From Bacteroidota bacterium (GTDB lineage Bacteria > Bacteroidota > Bacteroidia > Bacteroidales > JAAUTT01): DNA of 64,000 nucleotides. The position numbers were made by a program, and so were the translations under genes. Below are positions 53,899-62,202 of the stretch, piece by piece. The notes below the pieces were generated by a model. That model ran no database searches, had not been told where the DNA came from, and was given only the letters and a program-made list of their open reading frames with translations. The DNA is taken from positions 120,186 through 184,185 of the forward strand of contig JAEYWD010000062.1 in the NCBI GenBank assembly GCA_023429135.1, read 5' to 3'. The stretch's first letter is position 1, and the number at the start of each line of letters is the position of its first letter.

Positions 53899-54141
53899 TT
53901 AATATTCCCTAATAAATCCTTTTTCTTTAGCTTCTTTCAATGCAGGTAATAAACCTTTTTTCGAGATGGTTTTAATTCCTGCTGCGGTTACTTTTAACGT
54001 AATCCAACGGTTTTCGTCTTCAAGGAAAAACTTCTTAGAAAATAAATTTGGCTCGTATGTTCTCTTTGTTCTCCTTTTAGAGTGCGAAACATTGTTTCCC
54101 ATCATCACACCCTTCCCGGTTATTTGACAAATCTTAGACAT
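53899..54141 (-). CDS. rpmB: 50S ribosomal protein L28
   Basis: 80 residues: MSKICQITGKGVMMGNNVSHSKRRTKR, the L28 start, then RWITLKVTAAGIKTISKKGL. Only one Cys is present, so no zinc site. First gene of the small operon; a GCAAAAGTC element about 40 bases upstream resembles, but does not fully match, a -7 box. Confidence 0.97.
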   Translation of the reverse strand: MSKICQITGKGVMMGNNVSHSKRRTKRTYEPNLFSKKFFLEDENRWITLKVTAAGIKTISKKGLLPALKEAKEKGFIREY

Positions 54142-54238
54142 GTTGTTTTTTAATTAATTCCACGTTTGTAAATCAGGTCGCAAAAGTCGTTATAAAAATT
54201 TAATTCACCAAATTTTCTGAAAAATTTTTCAACTTTTT

Positions 54239-55492
54239 TTAAACACCCTGCAAATCCTTTAAAACCTGCAACCGGAGCATGTTTAAGGCCGAAACTGTTG
54301 CGCGCGTAATATTTCTTTCGCGGTTATCACCATACAAAAATTTCGACGAAACCACCCCAATGCCATTAAAAACAGCAATCCAAACAGTACCCACTGGTTT
54401 CTCGGCAGAACCGCCATCGGGGCCTGCAATTCCGGAAATGCCAATGCCATAATCCGAACCGAATTTTACAGCCACATTCCTGGCCATTTCTTCTACAACC
54501 TCTCTGGAGACAGCGCCATTTTCCTCCAGGGCTTTTTGACTTATACCAAGAACCGACTTTTTGATTTCGTTCGAATAAGCCACCACTCCCCCATGGAAAT
54601 AACCGGAACTTCCCGGCATCAAAGTGAGTAAATGAGCAATATTTCCACCGGTGCAACTTTCGGCCACAGCCAATGTTTTTTTATTGGTTAACAAAAGTTT
54701 ACCAATAATTATTTCAACTTTTACATCATCATCAAAGAACAGTTTTTCACCTATGAGCGGCTTAAGAAGGTCGATTTGGTTGGAAACCTCACTTTCCAGA
54801 ATAGCTTTATCGTTACCAGAGGCAGAAATCCGAAGACGAATAATTCCCGGTGATGGCAGGTAAGCAAGCTTCATATAAGGCGGCAAAGCATTTTCCCAGG
54901 AAGCTATATTTAAAGCAAGTGCCGATTCGGAAATGCCATGTACCATTACCGTTTTGTGCACGATTGCAGGAGTTTTAAAATAGGCTTTTACAGCAGGCAG
55001 GATTTCCTTCTCCATCATCATAATCATTTCGAAGGGGACCCCAGGCATTGAGACCAGTACTTTCCCGTTTTTCTCAAACCACATTCCTGCAGCCGTTCCG
55101 CAAGCATTAGGCATTACTTTGCATAATTCGGGTAATTCAGCCTGTTTTACATTGAGCTCATTCATCGGGACATTACGTTGACCGAGCAGACTCGTAACAT
55201 GAGCCAGAACTGCTTCATTCAATTTTAAAGAGCAGTTAAAATATTCGGCCAGCGTATGTTTGGTAATATCATCCTTAGTTGGTCCTAAACCACCGGTCAT
55301 CAGGATCAAATCGGCCCGTGAAAAAGAATCGTCCACAGCATTTATGATTTCCTGTTTATTATCTGAAACAGAAATAATTCTATTCACTCTTATACCAATT
55401 GCATTTAACTGCTGACCCATCCAGGCAGAGTTGGTGTCTACAATCTGACCGATTAAAATCTCGTCGCCTATGGTGATTATTTCAGCTTGCAT
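54239..55492 (-). CDS. cinA: CinA: molybdopterin-binding-like domain fused to nicotinamide-nucleotide amidase
   Basis: 417 residues. The N-terminal half is the COG1058/MoCF domain (ITIGDEILIGQIVDTNSAWMG, MTGGLGPTKDDITKHTLAEYF, MPGVPFEMIMMME). The C-terminal CinA domain has AVAESCTGGNIAHLLT, GGVVAYSNEIKKSVLG and GISGIAGPDGGSAEKPVGTVW. It removes the amide of nicotinamide mononucleotide in pyridine-nucleotide recycling; the N-domain has been linked to ADP-ribose hydrolysis. Full-length, all conserved blocks present. A terminator lies between its start and the tRNA genes. Confidence 0.95.
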   Translation of the reverse strand: MQAEIITIGDEILIGQIVDTNSAWMGQQLNAIGIRVNRIISVSDNKQEIINAVDDSFSRADLILMTGGLGPTKDDITKHTLAEYFNCSLKLNEAVLAHVTSLLGQRNVPMNELNVKQAELPELCKVMPNACGTAAGMWFEKNGKVLVSMPGVPFEMIMMMEKEILPAVKAYFKTPAIVHKTVMVHGISESALALNIASWENALPPYMKLAYLPSPGIIRLRISASGNDKAILESEVSNQIDLLKPLIGEKLFFDDDVKVEIIIGKLLLTNKKTLAVAESCTGGNIAHLLTLMPGSSGYFHGGVVAYSNEIKKSVLGISQKALEENGAVSREVVEEMARNVAVKFGSDYGIGISGIAGPDGGSAEKPVGTVWIAVFNGIGVVSSKFLYGDNRERNITRATVSALNMLRLQVLKDLQGV

Positions 55493-55561
55493 TATTTAGG
55501 AGTTTAGGGTCTTAGTAACTAAGGTTTTAGGTAAAACTGAAACGCAGTAATATCCTAAAAT

Positions 55562-55585
55562 AAAAAAGGTTGCCGTAACAACCTT
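55562..55585 (-). terminator. Terminator of the tRNA transcript
   Basis: AAGGTTG and CAACCTT (7 bp) pair around a 6-base loop; on the minus strand a TTTTTTATTTT tail follows. It sits 8 bases after tRNA-Gly. Confidence 0.8.
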
Positions 55586-55592
55586 AATTTTG

Positions 55593-55665
55593 AGCGGAAA
55601 ACGGGACTCGAACCCGCGACCCTAACCTTGGGAAGGTTATGCTCTACCAACTGAGCTAATTCCGC
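55593..55665 (-). tRNA. tRNA-Gly (anticodon CCC)
   Basis: The minus strand folds as a cloverleaf: acceptor GCGGAAT with TTTCCGC, D-arm with AGCTCAGTTGGTAGAGC, anticodon stem TAACC/GGTTA with loop TTCCCAA, and T-arm GCGGG/CCCGT with TTCGAGT. The anticodon is CCC, reading GGG. A discriminator U73 suits Gly. CCA is not encoded. One T-T mismatch closes the acceptor stem. Confidence 0.93.
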
Positions 55666-55729
55666 AAAATATTGTCGCAAAAATAATGTGTTTTGGTTAA
55701 ACACCTAACAAATTTGCCAATTTATTTTG

Positions 55730-55803
55730 AGCCTCTCAGGGGATTTGAACCCCCGACCTGCTGTTTACGAAACAGCCGCTCTAACCGGCTGAGCTAAAGA
55801 GGC
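55730..55803 (-). tRNA. tRNA-Thr (anticodon CGT)
   Basis: Cloverleaf on the minus strand: acceptor GCCTCTT with GAGAGGC, D-arm AGCTCAGCCGGTTAGAGC, anticodon stem GCTGT/ACAGC with loop TTCGTAA, and T-arm GGGGG/CCCCT with TTCAAAT. Anticodon CGT reads ACG. CCA is not encoded. It lies 64 bases upstream of tRNA-Gly, likely one transcript. Confidence 0.93.
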
Positions 55804-55905
55804 AATTTAGTTGTAAGTTTTTAGTAGTAAGTAGTAAGACCAATACATATGCATTTACTACTATCGCAAAAATAAGAATAGCAGGGTATTTCTGCAAACT
55901 GAATT

Positions 55906-57138
55906 TTAAATTTTGTTCAATGCTCTGATTCTTTGAAGCAATGTGGGATGTGAATAGTGAAAAAACACATACCAGGGATGCGGATTCAGATTACTTAAAT
56001 TATTAACAGATAAATTTTTAAGAGCTGTTATCAGATTGTTTGCTCCAGCGTGAATTCCCGCAAAAGCATCGGCTTCATATTCATATTTCCTCGAAAGGAC
56101 ATTTAATAAAAGTCCCATGATAGTAGAAATTGGACTGTAAAGTATCCCAAAAGCAATAGCTCCTATATGAAAACTGGATTGCTCTACTCCCAACGCCTGT
56201 GATAATGCAGGCTCTTTAATAAACAGCGACAATATGAATAACGTAAGTCCGGTTTGAAAGAATGAAATTGCCAGGTTTTTATAAGTATGCTTACGTTTAT
56301 AATGACCTATTTCATGCGCCAGCACTGCGACAATTTCAGGAATTGTCATTTCTTTTATCAGGGTATCGTACAGAACGATGCGTTTCTTGCTTCCTAATCC
56401 GGTAAAATAAGCATTTGCTTTGGAGGAACGCTTGGAACCATCAATTTTATAAATGTTTGTAAGTTTAAAATCAAGTTTTTCAGCGAGGTTGTTGATAGCA
56501 TCTTTCAGTTCTCCTTCTTCCAGTGGTGTTTGTTTGTTGAATAAGGGCACAATAAGGTTTGAGTAAAACATACTCATAAAAACCATGAAAACAGTCACTA
56601 ATCCCCAGGCATAGAGCCAGAAGTATTCCGTTGTTCTGTAATAAAACCAAAGCACCAGGCCAAGAATTATTCCACCCAGTATAACAGAAAGGAATAATCC
56701 TTTGATTTTATCCAGGATAAAGGTTTTCGGAGTTGTTTTGTTGAAACCGAATTTCTCTTCGATCACAAAAGTATGATAAACACCAAAAGGAGTGTTGAGG
56801 ATATCGGAAGCTATTCCCAGTATTCCGAAGAAAATCAGTCCTTTTAAAATAAGATTATTGGTTAAAGATCCAGCCCAGGAGTCTACAAGCGCAAAACCGC
56901 CCAGGAAAAACATCAGCAAAATAAGTACAAAGGAAAAAGTGCTGGTAACGTTATCAAATCTGGAATTCACCTTATCGTATGCAATTGCTTTCCGAAGCTT
57001 TTCATCATCATAAATACCAAGAAGTTCCTGAGGAAGTGGATTCTTTCGGTTTTTGCCGTTGAGATAATTTAAGATACGGTCGAGAACATAGTCGAAGACC
57101 AGAATGGCGATAAGAATATAAAAAATAGCATTATACAT
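55906..57138 (-). CDS. M48 family (Ste24/CAAX-type) metallopeptidase
   Basis: 410 residues with about seven hydrophobic segments. The zinc site HEIGHYKRKH lies near residues 275-284, with the downstream Glu in YEYEADAFAG. FGFNKTTPKTFILDKIKGL is the family's conserved loop. It is an integral inner-membrane zinc peptidase; Ste24-like members cleave prenylated or misfolded membrane proteins, while the bacterial role is probably membrane protein quality control. A TACTTTTG box (57154-57161) just upstream of the ATG matches TAnnTTTG. Confidence 0.94.
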   Translation of the reverse strand: MYNAIFYILIAILVFDYVLDRILNYLNGKNRKNPLPQELLGIYDDEKLRKAIAYDKVNSRFDNVTSTFSFVLILLMFFLGGFALVDSWAGSLTNNLILKGLIFFGILGIASDILNTPFGVYHTFVIEEKFGFNKTTPKTFILDKIKGLFLSVILGGIILGLVLWFYYRTTEYFWLYAWGLVTVFMVFMSMFYSNLIVPLFNKQTPLEEGELKDAINNLAEKLDFKLTNIYKIDGSKRSSKANAYFTGLGSKKRIVLYDTLIKEMTIPEIVAVLAHEIGHYKRKHTYKNLAISFFQTGLTLFILSLFIKEPALSQALGVEQSSFHIGAIAFGILYSPISTIMGLLLNVLSRKYEYEADAFAGIHAGANNLITALKNLSVNNLSNLNPHPWYVFFHYSHPTLLQRIRALNKI

Positions 57139-57280
57139 ATAAACTGTTTTTTACAAAAGTAGAAAAAGATGCAAGAAGTACATTGAGGATGCCAAAGTAA
57201 ATCAATTAAATGAATTAGTCCACTGTCCACGGACCTCAGACGACAGCTAACAGCCAGTACAAATGTAAAATACGAATCAA

Positions 57281-58276
57281 TTAATTCATTTGCCAGTCAA
57301 GAGCAGCTTTATCGAGTTTTCGTATCCTTAGCTTTTCGATATAGCTTTTGGTAAGTTCGGTTTTTTTAATTTTATAAGAGGAATCGGCCATGGTAAAAGC
57401 CTTGATCATATCGTCCTTTAATTCATAAACGATCGCAAGATTATGAAAGTTCATCATGGCCTTATTTCGGCTGAGCTTCTCTTTTTGTTGTTGCTGTAAA
57501 ACATTCACTGCACTGTCTAATTCGCTCTTTTGAATAAAGTTATATGCCTGATTAAAATACCTGTTTCCATAATAGAAATACCTTGACTGTTCGGTCCAGT
57601 AGGGAGCCAGATAGTGAGCGTAAGCCTCTCCGGCTTTGATACCGGTTTCGATTCGAGCCTCTTCTGCTGTGGGAATATTTGCATCAAGCATCCAGATAGT
57701 GGGTTGTGGAGGCCAAAAAAGTGTATCCTCCAAAAGATGGTTGTCTAATATTTGCATTGTTTTTTTGTAGTAGGTTCTGCAGCCAATTTTATGAATAATG
57801 CCATACAGGTAAAAAGGAGACTGATATCGCTCTTTGTGGGTTATGAGCGTATCGTTTATAAAAATCGAATCGAGCAATATAACCAATCCGTTTTCCTGGT
57901 GCCTTGTTTTAAAATCTTTAAGCATGGAAAGCAGGCTATCTGATGAAACCAGGTCAAATTTCGTTTCCTGAAAAACTGGAGATTTTTCAAGATTTTCCTT
58001 AAGAGACTGCAGGAAATAAAGAGAAACAATTGTATAAGATTGATCGAGGGTATCCATCCTATAAACGGACTGTGGATCGGAACAAAATTCACAATGAATG
58101 TCTACCCTCTCAAAATTTGTACCTAGTTTAATCTGAGCAGGCCTCATAGCCTGAAAATCGACGTTTTTATAAGTTATACACGAGTATAAAAGTCCAATGA
58201 TAACCATTGCAGAAAAAGAAGGCTTAATAAGCGACTTAAGTTTATCTTTAAAATTGATATGGGTAAAATATATCAT
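57281..58276 (-). CDS. DUF6340-type lipoprotein, copy 3
   Basis: 331 residues. A lipobox (LLYSC, Cys about 33) follows a long N-terminal region with a hydrophobic helix. The mature start NVDFQAMRPAQIKLGTNFERVDIHCE resembles the LKPAQISIPSRINNLVFINR block of copy 1. The C-terminal part, APYWTEQSRYFYYGNRYFNQAYNFIQKSELDSAVNVL and LAIVYELKDDMIKAFTMADSSY, is TPR-like. It is the most divergent intact copy. Function is unknown. Its own promoter-like boxes suggest separate transcription. Confidence 0.72.
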   Translation of the reverse strand: MIYFTHINFKDKLKSLIKPSFSAMVIIGLLYSCITYKNVDFQAMRPAQIKLGTNFERVDIHCEFCSDPQSVYRMDTLDQSYTIVSLYFLQSLKENLEKSPVFQETKFDLVSSDSLLSMLKDFKTRHQENGLVILLDSIFINDTLITHKERYQSPFYLYGIIHKIGCRTYYKKTMQILDNHLLEDTLFWPPQPTIWMLDANIPTAEEARIETGIKAGEAYAHYLAPYWTEQSRYFYYGNRYFNQAYNFIQKSELDSAVNVLQQQQKEKLSRNKAMMNFHNLAIVYELKDDMIKAFTMADSSYKIKKTELTKSYIEKLRIRKLDKAALDWQMN

Positions 58277-58308
58277 AAAAACAGTTAGTAAAAATGCGGG
58301 TAAATTGC

Positions 58309-58340
58309 CAAAAATATTACTTAATTAAAAGTGAAACAAG
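58309..58340 (-). promoter_or_regulatory. Promoter-like boxes for DUF6340 copy 3
   Basis: TATTTTTG (58309-58316, minus) matches TAnnTTTG, and CTTG (58337-58340) lies 20 bases upstream as a TTG-core -33. The leader would be about 30 bases. Confidence 0.5.
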
Positions 58341-58374
58341 ACCTGATAAAAACAAAATAAACGGATGAATCGCT

Positions 58375-59357
58375 TTACTTTAATTGCCAATCTAAAACTT
58401 CTTTGTCCAGTTTTCTAACATAAAGGATCTGACAATAATTTTTCGATTGCTCATTTGCCATTACTTTCAAGGAAGAATCGGCCAGAGAATACGCCTTCTC
58501 AAAATCATCTTTTAATTCATAAATTACTGCCATATTATAAAGAGCTTTCATCCGGCTTTCTGCATCATTGGATTTCTTTTGATAATAATTTTCTAAAACT
58601 CTTAGGGCACTATCCAGATTATTCTTTTGAATTAGTTTAAAAGCTTTGGATAAACTTCCTGCATGGTAATAAAATTTACGGGATTTATCCTGCCAATGAG
58701 GAACAAGGAAATTTGCACATTCCTCTGCGGCCAATTCGCAGGCAGTGACACATGCCTGTAACTTGTCGTAAACGGACAACCCATTTTCAAGATAAGTGTT
58801 TTGGAACCAAATGGTATCGCTTTTAAGACTTTTCTTTATTAAAACGCGTTGGCTTCTGCTAAAAATGGAATAGCCCAGGTTATAAGCTGCACCATACATC
58901 CAATCGCTTCTGTAGGCTTTTTTAACCTGGTAAAACTAATTGAATCTGCTATTATAAGAATGCCAGGGGCTTTACTTCTGAAAACCAGTAAGCTATCATG
59001 GTCGAGGATACGAATTTTTGTACGGTAAAGCTGAGGAGTTTTTTCAAGGTTTGATTTTACTGTTCTGGAAAATTTAACAGAAGAAAATGGGATAATATCT
59101 CTGCTGCTAGAAACGGAAAGATCATTCTGACGGATGTGTTTGCAGTAAATGTATATATTATTGAAATCGTCTCCAATATTGACCCTAGCTGGCTTGAGGG
59201 CCTGAAATTCTATATTTTTTGTAGTAATGCAAGAGAATAGACTTCCGACAATTAATGTCAGAAGCCCAAATATTTTTAACTGACGTTTTCTATTCTCGCT
59301 GCATTTGCTGATCGAGACGTTCCTGGTCCCGGAGTCGTTGCTGAAGAATGTTGGCAT
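58375..59357 (-). pseudogene. DUF6340-type lipoprotein, copy 2, split by a -1 frameshift
   Basis: Two overlapping frames together equal one paralog. Frame A (59357 to 58839) has a lipobox (LFSC) and the NIEFQALKPARVNIGDDFNNIYIYC block; frame B (to 58375) supplies the TPR-like end. The junction is TTA AAA AAG (58917-58923), a perfect X_XXY_YYZ slippery heptamer. A -1 slip there joins 147 codons of A to 181 of B, giving 327 residues against 331 in copy 3. Without it, A stops at 172 residues. It could be a programmed shift, a homopolymer sequencing error or a recent mutation. Frame B has no good independent start. The ATG at 59357 overlaps copy 1 by 68 bases. Confidence 0.7.
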
Positions 59358-60327
59358 AATATCGTCCCTTTTTGTTGTTATATTTTGTGTACGATTTTCG
59401 AGCCCATTCCAAAGCTTGTTCCAGATTCCCCTCCATTTCTTCCGCTAAAGCCATATTATAACAGGCATTTCCTGCGATTTTAGGATCGCTTGCATTTATG
59501 TATTTTTCCCAGATATGAGCAGCACCCTGCCAGTCACCCGATTTACCATATCTGTCCGCTGTTTTAAAGTCGTCGTTTCCTTTTTTGTAATAATACCTCG
59601 AAACATTCATCCACATGGGACTGATACGGTATGCATACTGCGATCCTGCAAAGAATCCAGCATCGGCAATAGCGTTGTCCAGAAATGGCAGGCCAGCCTC
59701 AGCTTTTTTACGGGCCTCGTTAGCGCTGGACCAGCTACGGCTATCCGCATAGATATTCTGATCAATCACGCGTTTATCGGCAGGAAAGTAAATTCTCCAT
59801 CCTGTTTCAACATCTACCCTTAGGGTAGCTAAAAACTCGGTATATTTAATCACCCGTTCACCTTCCTTTCGTTCCACCTGCCTCTCTCCTATTTTTACTG
59901 CATTGTTCGAATCGAAAACATCGAGTGTAATCAAGGCATCGGCCTGGTTTTGCCTGCAAATATCCTCCACTGTTTTCCAGTCGAGTACGGGAGGAAATTC
60001 GCGTGTGCCTGTTCCCCTGAGGTCCACATTAGCCGGGGCTACTGCTTTGTAGCGGGGCGACTGGTTTAAACTGGTCATAACACCCTTGATACATTCTTCG
60101 GCTCCACGGCGGTCGGCCAGAATAGCTTCTCCTGTAATTGCACCTTCCAGGATATTTTTAAAACGTTCGCTTTTTGCAGGCAGACTGCGGTTAATAAAAA
60201 CCAGATTGTTGATCCGGCTCGGAATACTTATCTGAGCAGGTTTAAGCACATTTACAGTAACATACGTTGTTTTACATGCTGTAAATATTAAAAAGAAGGC
60301 AGCTAAAAAGAGTAAATTTTTTTTCAT
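59290..60327 (-). CDS. DUF6340 family lipoprotein, copy 1
   Basis: 345 residues. Signal peptide with lipobox (FTAC, Cys17). LKPAQISIPSRINNLVFINRSLP opens the mature domain. ADALITLDVFDSN, GWRIYFPADKRVIDQNIYADSRSW and FAGSQYAYRISPMWMNVSRYYYKKGND follow, then a TPR-like pair (WQGAAHIWEKYIN, ACYNMALAEEMEGNLEQALEWARKSY). This matches the DUF6340 family of Bacteroidales lipoproteins, function unknown. First of three tandem copies. Confidence 0.85.
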   Translation of the reverse strand: MKKNLLFLAAFFLIFTACKTTYVTVNVLKPAQISIPSRINNLVFINRSLPAKSERFKNILEGAITGEAILADRRGAEECIKGVMTSLNQSPRYKAVAPANVDLRGTGTREFPPVLDWKTVEDICRQNQADALITLDVFDSNNAVKIGERQVERKEGERVIKYTEFLATLRVDVETGWRIYFPADKRVIDQNIYADSRSWSSANEARKKAEAGLPFLDNAIADAGFFAGSQYAYRISPMWMNVSRYYYKKGNDDFKTADRYGKSGDWQGAAHIWEKYINASDPKIAGNACYNMALAEEMEGNLEQALEWARKSYTKYNNKKGRYYANILQQRLRDQERLDQQMQRE

Positions 60328-60430
60328 CGTATTAGGTTTTGTAAGTTGAATTTAACAATTATTTTATTGAATTCAACAACCACTCGTATGCTGTTGGTAC
60401 GTTATCAAAAAATATGCCGTTAAAGGAAAT

Positions 60431-60456
60431 AAAAAAACCGGCTCGGGGCCGGTTTT
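60431..60456 (-). terminator. fabG terminator
   Basis: AAAACCGGC and GCCGGTTTT (9 bp) pair around a 5-base loop, with seven T following on the minus strand, immediately after the fabG stop. Confidence 0.92.
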
Positions 60457-60460
60457 GAAA

Positions 60461-61207
60461 TTATCCTTTCATTCCACCGCAAACCTGCAGTACTTGTCCC
60501 GTAACATACGACGACAGTTCGCTTCCAAGGAATAAGCAAATATTTGCTACATCTTCGGGAGTACCGCCACGACGGAGCGCAATTTTTTCGGTCCACGATT
60601 TTTTAACTTCTTCAGGTAAAACACCAGTCATTTCGGTGATGATAAAACCCGGAGCAATAGCGTTAACGCGGATATTGCGTGTTCCAACTTCCTGAGCAAC
60701 TGATTTGGTAAAACCAATAATGCCTGCCTTGGAAGCGGAATAGTTAGCCTGATTGGCATTTCCGTTCACACCAACAATAGAGCTCATGTTGATAATGCTG
60801 CCATTTCCCTGTTTCCACATCACAGGCTGAACAGCTTTTGTGAAATTGAAAACGGATTTAAGGTTCACAGCAATAACAGCATCCCATTGATCTTCGGTCA
60901 TTCTTTTCAGCGCTGTGTCCTTGGTAATACCGGCATTATTAATAAGAATATCGATTACACCAAAATCGGCAACAATTTTATTGATTACTTCCTGAGTATC
61001 GTTAAAGTTAGCAGCGTTGGAAGCATAACCTTTAGCTTTAACACCATAGGAAGCAAGTTCTTTTTCAACTTCCTGGGCTTTTTCATCATAAACCAGGTCG
61101 GTAAAAGCCACATTGGCTCCTTCGCTGGCATATTTAATGGCAATAGCTTTACCAATACCACGGGCGGCACCGGTAATTACAGCAGTTTTTCCTTCTAAAA
61201 GCTTCAT
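60461..61207 (-). CDS. fabG: 3-oxoacyl-ACP reductase
   Basis: 248 residues, SDR fold. TGAARGIGKAIA cofactor motif, INNAGITKDTALKRMTEDQWDAVI, catalytic Ser in NMSSIVG and YSASKAG, then RVNAIAPGFIITEMTGVLPEEVK, the FabG pattern. It reduces 3-oxoacyl-ACP with NADPH in fatty-acid synthesis. Not next to other fab genes, but the signature is close to true FabG. TATTTTTG (61236-61243), about 28 bases before the ATG, matches the -7 box. Confidence 0.92.
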   Translation of the reverse strand: MKLLEGKTAVITGAARGIGKAIAIKYASEGANVAFTDLVYDEKAQEVEKELASYGVKAKGYASNAANFNDTQEVINKIVADFGVIDILINNAGITKDTALKRMTEDQWDAVIAVNLKSVFNFTKAVQPVMWKQGNGSIINMSSIVGVNGNANQANYSASKAGIIGFTKSVAQEVGTRNIRVNAIAPGFIITEMTGVLPEEVKKSWTEKIALRRGGTPEDVANICLFLGSELSSYVTGQVLQVCGGMKG

Positions 61208-61322
61208 TTCTTTGTTTTTTAGATTTTATGAGGGGCAAAAATAAAGAAAGTTTTGGAAAATTCGATTTAGAATTTAGGTTTTTAGGCTTCACCTTTAGCT
61301 TGCAACTTGAATTACCACCTGA

Positions 61323-62195
61323 TTATTTCCACTTAAAAATCTTTTCGTACTTTATATAAGAAGCAAAAATGCCATACCCTCCTGTAACGTTGGTGTAAAG
61401 AGGGGAAAATTCTGTGAGTGAGTCCTCGGTTCCTTTATATGTTTTTAATGAAGTTTCGTGTAGATAATAGTCATTATCAATTTCCAATACATTAACAATA
61501 ACTTTTGAAGGAATCAAAGTGGGGTTATTTTCAACATTTCCACGAAAGGAATGGACAAACTCCTGACCATCCATCAGGTAATCAGAATATACAACACTTT
61601 CACGGATTTCTTCGTTTTTCTTATTCAATGGATACAAAAACCCGTAAAATTCACCGTAATAAGGATTATCACGGTATGAATATATTAAAATTGCAGCACT
61701 AGAGTAAAAATTCTTTTCATTCGGTAAGTCTTCAAACTTCAACAACACTTTTAATCTCTGGGCATTATATGAGCTTATTTCAGTTGATGTATCGATGACA
61801 ATATTCATATTGTTATTCAAATCAGGAATATTGCAAACAGCAGAAATATCAGGATAACCTTTGCACCTGGCTGTTAATTTATATTGATGACCAGGAAATA
61901 CATTATATTTTACAGTGCAAAATCCGAAGGTGTCGGAAGGTGAAAATTTTATTGCCTTATCACCATCCGTTAAGGTAACTTCAACAGGTAGTGCTTTAGG
62001 GTATTCGTTAACTTCTCCATAAATATTTTTATTTGTGCTAACATGTACCCTCAGTATTGTATCACTAGGACTAATATAGGAATGGATCACCAGCCGCGGA
62101 GTATAATCCGGAGTAACAAGCCTGGAATCTTTTTCGCATGAATAAATGAGCATTGTTATTAACAGAATCGAAAGAATTTTAAAAAAGATTTTCAT
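61323..62195 (-). CDS. DUF4249 lipoprotein
   Basis: 290 residues. Lipobox (IYSC, Cys20, then EKD). YTPRLVIHSYISPSDTILRVHVSTNKNIYG and PVEVTLTDGDKA match the DUF4249 N-terminal domain; VFPGHQYKLTARCKGYPDISAVCNIP follows. These proteins lie beside TonB-dependent receptors, as here (7 bases after the receptor stop), and are thought to be the cell-surface partner of a receptor pair. Ligand unknown. Confidence 0.88.
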   Translation of the reverse strand: MKIFFKILSILLITMLIYSCEKDSRLVTPDYTPRLVIHSYISPSDTILRVHVSTNKNIYGEVNEYPKALPVEVTLTDGDKAIKFSPSDTFGFCTVKYNVFPGHQYKLTARCKGYPDISAVCNIPDLNNNMNIVIDTSTEISSYNAQRLKVLLKFEDLPNEKNFYSSAAILIYSYRDNPYYGEFYGFLYPLNKKNEEIRESVVYSDYLMDGQEFVHSFRGNVENNPTLIPSKVIVNVLEIDNDYYLHETSLKTYKGTEDSLTEFSPLYTNVTGGYGIFASYIKYEKIFKWK

Positions 62196-62202
62196 AATTT
62201 GA

